Source: Castellaniella defragrans_A
GTDB taxonomy: Bacteria; Pseudomonadota; Gammaproteobacteria; Burkholderiales; Burkholderiaceae_B
DNA length: 59,829 nt
NCBI RefSeq assembly: GCF_040394755.1
Contig: NZ_JBEBRQ010000013.1
Strand: one strand, 5' to 3'
Both the position numbers and the translations under genes were made by a program. Each line of letters opens with the position of its first letter. The stretch's first letter is position 1. Shown in pieces: positions 1-10,686 of this stretch. The notes below the pieces were generated by a model, which did no database searches, was not told where the DNA came from, and saw only the letters and a list, made by a program, of their open reading frames with translations.

Positions 1-1472
<1,472 letters not shown>

Positions 1473-1485
1473 GCAGGAATCCGAA

Positions 1486-2202
1486 ATGAGCCAAAAACGT
1501 ATCGTCAAATTCGAGATCTACCGCTACGATCCTGACAAGGACGAGCGCCCCTACATGCAAAAGCTCGAGGTCGAGCTGCAGCCCACCGACAAGATGCTGC
1601 TGGATGCGATCCTGCGCATCAAGAACGAGGTCGACGACAGCCTGGCGCTGCGCCGCTCGTGCCGCGAGGGCGTGTGCGGTTCCGATGCCATGAACATCAA
1701 CGGCAAGAACGGCCTGGCCTGCACCACGAACCTGCTCACCCTCAAAGAGCCCATCGTCCTCAAGCCGCTGCCCGGCCTGCCGGTGGTGCGCGACCTGATC
1801 GTGGATATGACGTTCTTCTTCGACCAGTACCACTCGATCAAGCCGTATCTGATCAACGACACGCCGCCGCCGGAAAAAGAGCGCCTGCAAAGCCCCGAGC
1901 AGCGCGAGGAGCTCGACGGCCTGTACGAGTGCATCCTGTGCGGCAGCTGCTCGACGGCCTGTCCCTCTTTCTGGTGGAATCCCGACAAGTTCGTCGGTCC
2001 CGCCGGGCTGCTGCAGGCCTATCGTTTCATCGCCGACTCGCGCGACGAGGCGACGGGCGAGCGCCTGGACAATCTCGAGGATCCTTATCGGCTGTTCCGC
2101 TGCCACACCATCATGAACTGTACGGATGTGTGTCCCAAGGGGCTGAACCCCTCGGCGGCGATCGGCAAGATCAAGGAAATGCTCGTGCGTCGCACGGTAT
2201 AG
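1486..2202 (+). CDS. sdhB: Succinate dehydrogenase iron-sulfur subunit
   Basis: Electron-transfer subunit of complex II, 238 residues, the usual length. [2Fe-2S] ligands are Cys59, Cys64, Asp67 and Cys79; an Asp in this place is also known in E. coli SdhB. The [4Fe-4S] motif CILCGSCSTACP starts at Cys149. The [3Fe-4S] motif CHTIMNCTDVCPKG starts at Cys206. The start ATG follows a GCAGGAA ribosome site. The gene sits between sdhA and sdhE in one operon. Confidence 0.98.
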   Translation: MSQKRIVKFEIYRYDPDKDERPYMQKLEVELQPTDKMLLDAILRIKNEVDDSLALRRSCREGVCGSDAMNINGKNGLACTTNLLTLKEPIVLKPLPGLPVVRDLIVDMTFFFDQYHSIKPYLINDTPPPEKERLQSPEQREELDGLYECILCGSCSTACPSFWWNPDKFVGPAGLLQAYRFIADSRDEATGERLDNLEDPYRLFRCHTIMNCTDVCPKGLNPSAAIGKIKEMLVRRTV

Positions 2203-2211
2203 GCGCGTGGG

Positions 2212-2481
2212 ATGTCAGGCACACTCTCGGACCTGGATCGCGCGCGCCTGCGTTGGCGCGCGCGCCGCGGCCTGCTCGAAAACGACCTGATCATCACGCG
2301 TTTCCTGGATACCTGCGAATCGGCGCTGACCGAGAGGGACGTCCGGGCGCTGACACATCTTTTTGAAATGGGCGACAACGAATTGCTCGACGTGTTGCTG
2401 GGCCGCACCGATCTGACCGGAAGCTACGATGATCCCGATATCCGTCGGCTGGTCGAGCAAATGAAAGCGATATCACTTTAA
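2212..2481 (+). CDS. sdhE: FAD assembly factor SdhE
   Basis: Small soluble factor of 89 residues that promotes covalent attachment of FAD to SdhA. The family's RGxxE surface motif is present as RRGLLEND near residue 20. The C-terminal half (DNELLDVLLGR) matches the helical bundle. It lies 9 nt after sdhB and 13 nt before gltA, so the flavinylation factor is made together with its target and with citrate synthase, an arrangement common in betaproteobacteria. Confidence 0.93.
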   Translation: MSGTLSDLDRARLRWRARRGLLENDLIITRFLDTCESALTERDVRALTHLFEMGDNELLDVLLGRTDLTGSYDDPDIRRLVEQMKAISL

Positions 2482-2494
2482 GGAAGGACCAGAC

Positions 2495-3790
2495 ATGCAG
2501 TTATCCGATAAAAAAGCCACACTATCGTTCTCGGACGGCAGTCCGTCCGTCGAGTTTCCCGTCTACCGGGGAACCGTGGGCCCGGATGTGATCGATATCC
2601 GCAAGCTCTACGGCCAGACAGGGATGTTTACGTATGATCCCGGTTTCCTGGCGACGGCTTCGTGCGAATCGGCGATCACCTACATCGACGGCGACAAGGG
2701 CCAGCTGCTGTATCGCGGCTATCCCATCGATCAGCTCGCGCAGCATTGCGATTTCCTGACGATCTGCTATCTGGTGCTCAATGGCGAGCTGCCCGATGCG
2801 CAGCAAAAGACCGACTTCGACAGTCTGGTGACGCATCACACGCTGGTGCATGAGCAGATGCATACTTTTCTGCGGGGCTTCCGGCGCGATGCGCACCCGA
2901 TGGCGGTACTCACGGGCCTGGTGGGCGCGCTGTCAGCCTTCTATCACGATTCGACCGACATCACCAATCCTTCGCATCGCGAAGTCTCGGCTATCCGCCT
3001 CATTGCCAAGATGCCCACGCTGGTGGCGATGGCCTACAAGCATTCCCTCGGCCAGCCTTTCATCTATCCCAAGAATGACCTGTCGTACACGGGCAATTTC
3101 CTGCGCATGATGTTTGCCACGCCTTGCGACGACTACCACGTCAACGAGGTGGTCGAGCGCGCGCTGGACCGCATTTTCATCCTGCACGCCGATCACGAGC
3201 AGAATGCCTCGACCTCGACGGTGCGCCTGTGCGGCTCGTCGGGCACGAACCCGTTCGCCGCGATCGCGGCGGGCGTGGCGTGCCTGTGGGGTCCCGCCCA
3301 CGGCGGCGCCAACGAGGCTTGCCTGAACATGCTCGAGCACATCCAGGCCAATGGCGGCGTGGCCAAGGTCGGCGAGTTCATGGAAAAGGTCAAGGACAAG
3401 AACTCGGGCGTGCGCCTGATGGGCTTTGGCCACCGGGTCTATAAAAATTACGACCCGCGCGCCAAGATGATGCAGGAAACCTGCCGCGAGGTGCTCGATG
3501 CGCTCGGCCTGCACAACGACCCGCTGTTCAAGCTGGCCATGGAACTCGAACGCATCGCGCTCGAGGATCCCTACTTCGTGGATCGCAAGCTCTATCCGAA
3601 CGTGGACTTTTATTCGGGCATCGTGCAGCGCGCGATCGGCATTCCGACCGCGCTGTTCACGGCGATCTTCGCCCTGGCTCGCACGGTGGGCTGGATTGCG
3701 CAGTGGAACGAGATGCTGTCGGACCCCGACTACAAGATCGGACGTCCGCGCCAGCTCTATACCGGCGCCACGGCGCGGAATGTGAAGTAA
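2495..3790 (+). CDS. gltA: Citrate synthase (type II, Gram-negative)
   Basis: Condenses acetyl-CoA with oxaloacetate in the TCA cycle. The protein has 431 residues, the normal length of the hexameric, NADH-regulated type. Catalytic blocks are seen in LHADHEQNAST, GPAHGGANEA (active-site His) and GFGHRVYKNYDPRA (second His), with the catalytic Asp in NVDFYSGIV. AAGGAAGGACC precedes the ATG by a good spacing. It is the last gene of the sdh cluster, and a strong intrinsic terminator follows 24 nt after the stop. Confidence 0.98.
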   Translation: MQLSDKKATLSFSDGSPSVEFPVYRGTVGPDVIDIRKLYGQTGMFTYDPGFLATASCESAITYIDGDKGQLLYRGYPIDQLAQHCDFLTICYLVLNGELPDAQQKTDFDSLVTHHTLVHEQMHTFLRGFRRDAHPMAVLTGLVGALSAFYHDSTDITNPSHREVSAIRLIAKMPTLVAMAYKHSLGQPFIYPKNDLSYTGNFLRMMFATPCDDYHVNEVVERALDRIFILHADHEQNASTSTVRLCGSSGTNPFAAIAAGVACLWGPAHGGANEACLNMLEHIQANGGVAKVGEFMEKVKDKNSGVRLMGFGHRVYKNYDPRAKMMQETCREVLDALGLHNDPLFKLAMELERIALEDPYFVDRKLYPNVDFYSGIVQRAIGIPTALFTAIFALARTVGWIAQWNEMLSDPDYKIGRPRQLYTGATARNVK

Positions 3791-3814
3791 GCCTTTCCAG
3801 GCGTCTGGACGAAG

Positions 3815-3841
3815 GGGCGGGCCGGATGGCCCGCCCTTTTT
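3815..3841 (+). terminator. Rho-independent terminator after gltA
   Basis: A perfect 9-bp GC stem (GGGCGGGCC / GGCCCGCCC) with a 4-base GGAT loop is followed by five T. It closes the sdhCDAB-sdhE-gltA transcription unit. It lies between converging genes, but there is no T-run on the opposite strand, so it should act mainly on the plus strand. Confidence 0.93.
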
Positions 3842-3865
3842 GCATGATGGATGATCGCTGTTGGC

Positions 3866-4552
3866 TCAATAGCGGCTGATCAAGGCCCAGCCACCGGCGA
3901 GGGCCAGCCACGGACCGAAGATCAAATGCTGTCCCGCAGCGGCGCGGCCGGTCGCGCGCAGCCATGCGGCGAAGCACAGGCCCCCCAGCGATGCCGTCAG
4001 CAGAACCGCGGGCAGGGCCTGCCAGCCCAGCCAGGCGCCCAGCGCAGCGGTCAGCTTGAAATCCCCGTAGCCCATGCCCTCGCGCCCGGTCAGCCACTGG
4101 AAGGCCAGATACAGCGCCCAGAGACACAGGTAGCCGGCGGCGGCGCCCAGCACCGCGTCGGGCAGGGGCGAGAAAGCGCCGCCCAGATTCGCCAGCAGGC
4201 CCGCCCACAAGAGCGGCAGGGTCAGGCCGTCGGGCAGCAGACCCGTGCGGCCGTCGATCCAGGCCAGCGTCCATAAGGTGAGGAGGCAGCCCGTGGCCGC
4301 CAGCGCGGCCGGCGTCGCCCCGAACGTCCAGCCGCAGGCGGCCGCCAGCAGTAGTGCCCCTGGCCAGCAGGCCGCGAGGATGCGCCGCCGGGCATGTCCG
4401 GCGATGGGGAGCATGGGGTGCGCGTCCAGCGCCGCAACCAGTCGATCGGCGGCGGCCAGCAGCCCGGCCTCCAGGGGCAGCGCGAGGCCGATGCACAGGG
4501 CGATGCCGGCCCAGCGTTCCGGATGCCAGGGCATCCACATTCCGATTGTCAT
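3866..4552 (-). CDS. Short prepilin-peptidase-like membrane protein (A24 family)
   Basis: Very hydrophobic protein of 228 residues. It resembles the C-terminal peptidase half of PilD/GspO leader peptidases, which cleave type IV prepilins at the inner membrane. The two catalytic Asp motifs are visible as WIDGRTGLLPD and GYGDFKLT. The N-terminal N-methylation domain with its two CxxC pairs is absent, and the protein is shorter than PilD (about 290). I prefer the ATG at 4552 because GAGGGGGA lies just upstream; an in-frame ATG at 4594 would add 14 residues. No pilin gene is adjacent. It may process a dedicated substrate, or be an auxiliary peptidase. Confidence 0.8.
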   Translation of the reverse strand: MTIGMWMPWHPERWAGIALCIGLALPLEAGLLAAADRLVAALDAHPMLPIAGHARRRILAACWPGALLLAAACGWTFGATPAALAATGCLLTLWTLAWIDGRTGLLPDGLTLPLLWAGLLANLGGAFSPLPDAVLGAAAGYLCLWALYLAFQWLTGREGMGYGDFKLTAALGAWLGWQALPAVLLTASLGGLCFAAWLRATGRAAAGQHLIFGPWLALAGGWALISRY

Positions 4553-4832
4553 TGCGTCCCCCTCGATGGCCGGCCGGGAATGGCCGGGTTTCATCGTGCC
4601 TTACTGTTGCCGGCGTTCGCGGGCGGGGGGAACGGTTTTGTCTGATGGAGGAAACCGGGGGCTGTTTCAAAGGCTGGAAATATGGTATCGGAAAGAGCCG
4701 ATCTGTATTGACGGGGTAAGGCTTCCAGTTCTCTGGTCGTCTTGTCTGCGCCTGGCATTGGTTTGAGGTAGTGTTGAATATCATATTATTAACATTTAAT
4801 TGCAAAAAGAACTATATTGTTTCCATGAAAGA

Positions 4833-4847
4833 TGATAATGATTTGTT
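4833..4847 (+). promoter_or_regulatory. Weak Fur-like box
   Basis: TGATAATGATTTGTT matches the 15-base Fur 7-1-7 pattern TGATAATGATTATCA at 11 positions by eye. It lies about 80 bases upstream of a better match at 4927, in a very AT-rich stretch, so chance is a real alternative. Confidence 0.35.
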
Positions 4848-4926
4848 GATCTAAATCATCATGAAATCACTTGCGTGCAGCCAAAATATAAATATCTAGC
4901 ACGGATTATGTAAAAAATGTCATGAA

Positions 4927-4941
4927 TGATATTGTTTATCA
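4927..4941 (+). promoter_or_regulatory. Putative Fur box
   Basis: TGATATTGTTTATCA matches the Fur 7-1-7 pattern TGATAATGATTATCA at 13 of 15 positions. It is the core of a perfect inverted repeat, AATGATA-TTGTT-TATCATT (4925-4943). The site lies about 285 bases before the autotransporter ATG and suggests iron-dependent repression. This rests on pattern matching only. Confidence 0.5.
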
Positions 4942-5013
4942 TTATTTTGCGGTTCTGAACGGCATGAATCATGATGTTTTTATTGAAACATTTCTTATCG
5001 GAATGATACCCAT

Positions 5014-5039
5014 GCACCCGCAATCCCTGCGGTTGGTGC
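5014..5039 (+). other. RNA hairpin in autotransporter leader
   Basis: GCACC and CCGCA pair with TGCGG and GGTGC around an ATCCC loop, giving an interrupted stem. There is no T-run, so it is not a terminator. It may belong to the 5' untranslated region of the autotransporter mRNA. Confidence 0.4.
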
Positions 5040-5089
5040 GGTCGTCATCGGAAGGCAATTACAGACGATGCGGTAGTTAATCCTCAGTT

Positions 5090-5129
5090 GGCTCCCTGGG
5101 CTAACAGCACGAAAGTGCGCCAGTGGGCC
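5090..5129 (+). other. Nested RNA hairpin in autotransporter leader
   Basis: An outer stem (GGCTCCCTGG with CCAGTGGGCC; eight Watson-Crick pairs, one GU, one mismatch) encloses an inner GCAC-GAAA-GTGC hairpin with a stable GNRA tetraloop. It lies about 100 bases upstream of the autotransporter start. I could not match it to a known riboswitch class. Confidence 0.45.
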
Positions 5130-5226
5130 TCGGTCGATCCAAAAGTAAAAATCATGCGTTGCTCGATTGAAGAATCCAGCAATCAGGGGGAGGGTATTTT
5201 TGTTTTGTCGTTATGCAGGTGTTGGT

Positions 5227-8058
5227 ATGGAAAAGCATGGATTTTCAAAGAATAGAATGCCCCTCAGTATGCTGGGCATGCAATTGTGCGCGGCGGGACT
5301 CTTGGTATTTGGCTATGGCAGCCTGGTGCATGGGGCTTGCACCGAAACCGTCCCCGGCACCCTGACATGCACCGGCAATCAAACGGTATATGGCACTAAT
5401 TTCTCCGGCTATGATTATGTGGAAATCACTCTTTCAGGACCCTACAACCTGAGTGGTCCTCAAGGGATCGGATACTACGCCAACGGCGGCTCGACAGCCA
5501 TTGATGTCGAAAGAATATCGATCTCCACCAATGGCGCCAGCGCGGACGCCATCCGCACCAATGGCAACGCGACACTCTCCATCGCCGGAGAATTGATCAT
5601 CAATGCTCGGGGAAGCTCCGGCGATGGGATCAACGCATCCAACGCCAATGGCTCAGGCGCATGGATCAATATCCTGGGGGAAAACGCCTACATTGAGAGC
5701 AATGGCGGCGTCGGTGTGCGCGCCAACATCACCTCCAATACCAGAGGGAATGAAATCAGTATCGCCAAAAATGCGGTCATCCTGACTAAAGGAGATGGAA
5801 GTAATTTTGGAGAAAGTACCGGCTATGGGGTCTATGCGGGAAATCGGGATCGCGATACCGCAAATTTGCCGCAGACGGGCACGGCTCGTGTTTCGATCGG
5901 TGACGGCAGTGAAATTCACACGTTCGGAAAAAACGCATACGCCGTGTACGCAAACAAGACCGGGCAGATTCAATTGGGCAGCACGACCATCATCACGGAA
6001 GGGCAGGGCGCGCATGGGATTGTGGCAATGGACGGAAAGGTTGCGAGATGTACAGGCACCTACGCCTCATTGTGCCTGCTGGGATTGGATATTGGTCTGG
6101 CCGGTGAACAATCCTACACCGGCGGGCAAGTCTACCTGACCGGCGATACCGCGATCACGGTCAATGGCGCGGGCAGCGACGCCATCTACGCATCGGGGAC
6201 GGGCTCTCTGGTGATTTCCGGCGCAAGGGACGGTACCCCGGCCTCTGGTCGCTATACCGTGAAAGGCGATCTGGTGGCCGATCGTCAGGGCCAGATCAAA
6301 CTGACCGCGAACGATGGCTCGGCATTTGACAGCAATATCCGGGTCACCGGGGATTCCGCAGATCCGGCGGCATCCGATGCCACACGGGTCCAGCTCGATG
6401 CCAGCGGCACGCGGCTGACGGGCAATATCCAGGTCCAGCACAACGGAACGGCGGCTGTCGCGATGAACAGCCAGTCGCAAATGACCGGGGACATCGCCGC
6501 CTCCGGCTACGGCAGCGCCGCGATCAGCGCCGACCAGTCGGCCGTGGCCGGCAATGTGCTGGCATATGACAACGGCCGCGTCGCGTTCGATCTGCGCAAC
6601 GGCGCGGTGTTCGACGGCATGGTCGATGCCGATGATACGGCCGGCAACGGCACCAGCGGCGGCACAGTGGCCCTCGAGGTGGATGCTTCCACCTGGAACA
6701 TGACGGCCGACTCCTATGTGACGACCCTCGAATTGAGCAACGCCGGGACTGTCGCGCTGGGTCCGCCGACTTTCATCGGCAACAGCGCGGTACTCACGGT
6801 CGATGATCTCGGCGGTACGGGCGGAACCTTTGTCATGCGCACCGACATGGCCAATCAGGCCGGCGACCGCATCGTGATCCGCAAGACCTCGAGCGGCGCG
6901 CATGCGCTGCATTTCAACGACAGCCGATCGGGCGGCTACACCGGCGCCGAGGAACTCGAGGTCGTCGAATTCACCGGCCAGGATGCCGCGGCCAACCAGG
7001 CGCTGTTCACCAGCGCGGGGGCGGACGTGGGCGCCTACGTTTATGGACTGACGCAGAAAACGGATGGCAACTGGTGGCTCGTCAGGGCCGACACCCCAAC
7101 GCCCGACCCGGACCCTGATCCCACGCCGCCGATCAACAATGTCGGCACGCTGTCGGCCGGGATGCTCAACCTCAACTACCTGATGGGATACGTGGAAAAC
7201 CAGACGCTGCTGCAGCGCATGGGCGAGCTGCGCAGAGCGCCGCAGGCGCGTGGCGATGTCTGGGTCCATGCCTTCGCCGGTCAGCTCGACAAGTTCGATG
7301 GCCCGCGATTGACCGGTTTCGACATGGATTATTCCGGCGTGCAGATCGGGGTGGATCGCCAGATCACTTCACAGGATCTGGCGGGCAAGCTGTATGCCGG
7401 CGTCATGGGCGGCTATGGCCGGGGAGATGGTCAATACCGGGCGGGCAGCGCCAGCGTGGACAGCTACCACGTGGGCATTTACGGCACCTTTGAAAGCGAT
7501 GACGGCTGGTATGTCGACGGGATCGCCAAGTATGTGCGCATGAACAATGCCTTGAACACGGTGACGACCAATGGCTATGTGGTCAAGGGCGATACCGCCA
7601 CAGATGGTTTTGCCGTTGGCCTCGAAAGCGGCAAGCGCTTCTACCTGCAAGCGCCGCAAAAGGGCTGGTACCTGGAACCCCAGGCGCAACTGACGTATTC
7701 CCGGCAGAGCGGCGCGACAGTGCGGGCCGACACCGGCCTGCGGACTGAACTGGGTGCCTACGATTCGACCATCGGCCGCTTGAGCGTCATCGCGGGCTAT
7801 AGTGTGGTTGAGGGCGCCAACCCGGTGGATGTATACGTCAAGACCGGCTATGTGCGCGAATTCAGCGGCAACACGCACTACACGTTCAACCAGACCGATC
7901 GCGAGGACTACGACTTTGGCGGCGGCTGGTGGGACAACGGGATCGGCGTGAACATGCAGATCAACCGGCGTCATCACCTCTATCTGGATGCCACCTATGC
8001 CAAGGGCGGCAGTTTCGACCAGAAGCAGATCAACGCCGGGTACCGCTATACCTTTTGA
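5227..8058 (+). CDS. Type V autotransporter with beta-helical passenger
   Basis: Secreted or surface protein of 943 residues. Residues 1-37 form a signal peptide with a hydrophobic core, likely cleaved after VHGA. The passenger has the Asn/Gly/Ser-rich repeats of a beta-helix. A Pro/Asp linker (TPDPDPDPTPP, about residues 624-635) precedes a C-terminal beta-barrel of about 280 residues that ends in the typical aromatic GYRYTF. The barrel should insert in the outer membrane and export the passenger. The passenger has two widely spaced pairs of Cys, unusual for autotransporters. ATG 5227 is preferred; TTG 5200, just after GGGGGAGGG, is a possible alternative start. Passenger function is not recognisable. 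Confidence 0.88.
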   Translation: MEKHGFSKNRMPLSMLGMQLCAAGLLVFGYGSLVHGACTETVPGTLTCTGNQTVYGTNFSGYDYVEITLSGPYNLSGPQGIGYYANGGSTAIDVERISISTNGASADAIRTNGNATLSIAGELIINARGSSGDGINASNANGSGAWINILGENAYIESNGGVGVRANITSNTRGNEISIAKNAVILTKGDGSNFGESTGYGVYAGNRDRDTANLPQTGTARVSIGDGSEIHTFGKNAYAVYANKTGQIQLGSTTIITEGQGAHGIVAMDGKVARCTGTYASLCLLGLDIGLAGEQSYTGGQVYLTGDTAITVNGAGSDAIYASGTGSLVISGARDGTPASGRYTVKGDLVADRQGQIKLTANDGSAFDSNIRVTGDSADPAASDATRVQLDASGTRLTGNIQVQHNGTAAVAMNSQSQMTGDIAASGYGSAAISADQSAVAGNVLAYDNGRVAFDLRNGAVFDGMVDADDTAGNGTSGGTVALEVDASTWNMTADSYVTTLELSNAGTVALGPPTFIGNSAVLTVDDLGGTGGTFVMRTDMANQAGDRIVIRKTSSGAHALHFNDSRSGGYTGAEELEVVEFTGQDAAANQALFTSAGADVGAYVYGLTQKTDGNWWLVRADTPTPDPDPDPTPPINNVGTLSAGMLNLNYLMGYVENQTLLQRMGELRRAPQARGDVWVHAFAGQLDKFDGPRLTGFDMDYSGVQIGVDRQITSQDLAGKLYAGVMGGYGRGDGQYRAGSASVDSYHVGIYGTFESDDGWYVDGIAKYVRMNNALNTVTTNGYVVKGDTATDGFAVGLESGKRFYLQAPQKGWYLEPQAQLTYSRQSGATVRADTGLRTELGAYDSTIGRLSVIAGYSVVEGANPVDVYVKTGYVREFSGNTHYTFNQTDREDYDFGGGWWDNGIGVNMQINRRHHLYLDATYAKGGSFDQKQINAGYRYTF

Positions 8059-8079
8059 TCGTTGAGCGTGAACCCCCGG

Positions 8080-10377
<2,298 letters not shown>

Positions 10378-10686
10378 TCTTTGCGAGCTCCTGCCTGTTT
10401 CCTTGTTCACGGGGGCATGCGCCGCCGGCCTTCGGCAAGGCCGGCGCACTGCCGAGTGTTTGTTAATGCCAACGCCGGGAGGGTCGAAACCGGCATTCAG
10501 CGGACATTTCGGGGGGTCAGTGTATACCTCTTGGGGTTCGCGGGTATACTTGAACCCTAATACGGCTTGTGCAAGGCGTCGTACGTTGCCTTCTGCCCCG
10601 CTATCCGCTATCCGGTCTGGCCGTGTCGCGGAAGGTTTTCCAATCCTACATCGTCCGAGTGAAGCACTCGTGAGGTGAAGCAAATA
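10378..10686 (+). promoter_or_regulatory. maeB-sucA divergent promoter region
   Basis: About 310 bases hold the divergent promoters. At 10423-10446 there is a 10-bp GC hairpin (CGCCGGCCTT / AAGGCCGGCG) without a T-run. Nested inverted repeats lie at 10522-10557 and overlap a TATACT box (10545-10550) that could be a -10 element for sucA. No gene was found here. Confidence 0.5.
10522..10557 (+). promoter_or_regulatory. Nested inverted repeats, candidate operator for sucA
   Basis: GTATACC (10522-10528) pairs with GGTATAC (10543-10549). GGGTTC (10534-10539) pairs with GAACCC (10552-10557). The two dyads interlock and cover a possible -10 box. This is the layout expected of an operator, but no specific regulator can be named. 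Confidence 0.4.

Larger units (their letters stand above)
4553..5226 (+). promoter_or_regulatory. AT-rich regulatory region upstream of the autotransporter
   Basis: This non-coding stretch of about 670 bases is much richer in A+T than the surroundings, especially 4740-5010. It holds two Fur-like boxes and two RNA hairpins, listed separately. No gene with a plausible start and codon use was found in it. It probably carries the promoters of the minus-strand peptidase and of the plus-strand autotransporter. Confidence 0.6.

Noticed and set aside
10423..10446. 10-bp GC hairpin as a terminator
   Set aside because: No T-run on either strand, and it lies between divergent genes where no transcript should end.
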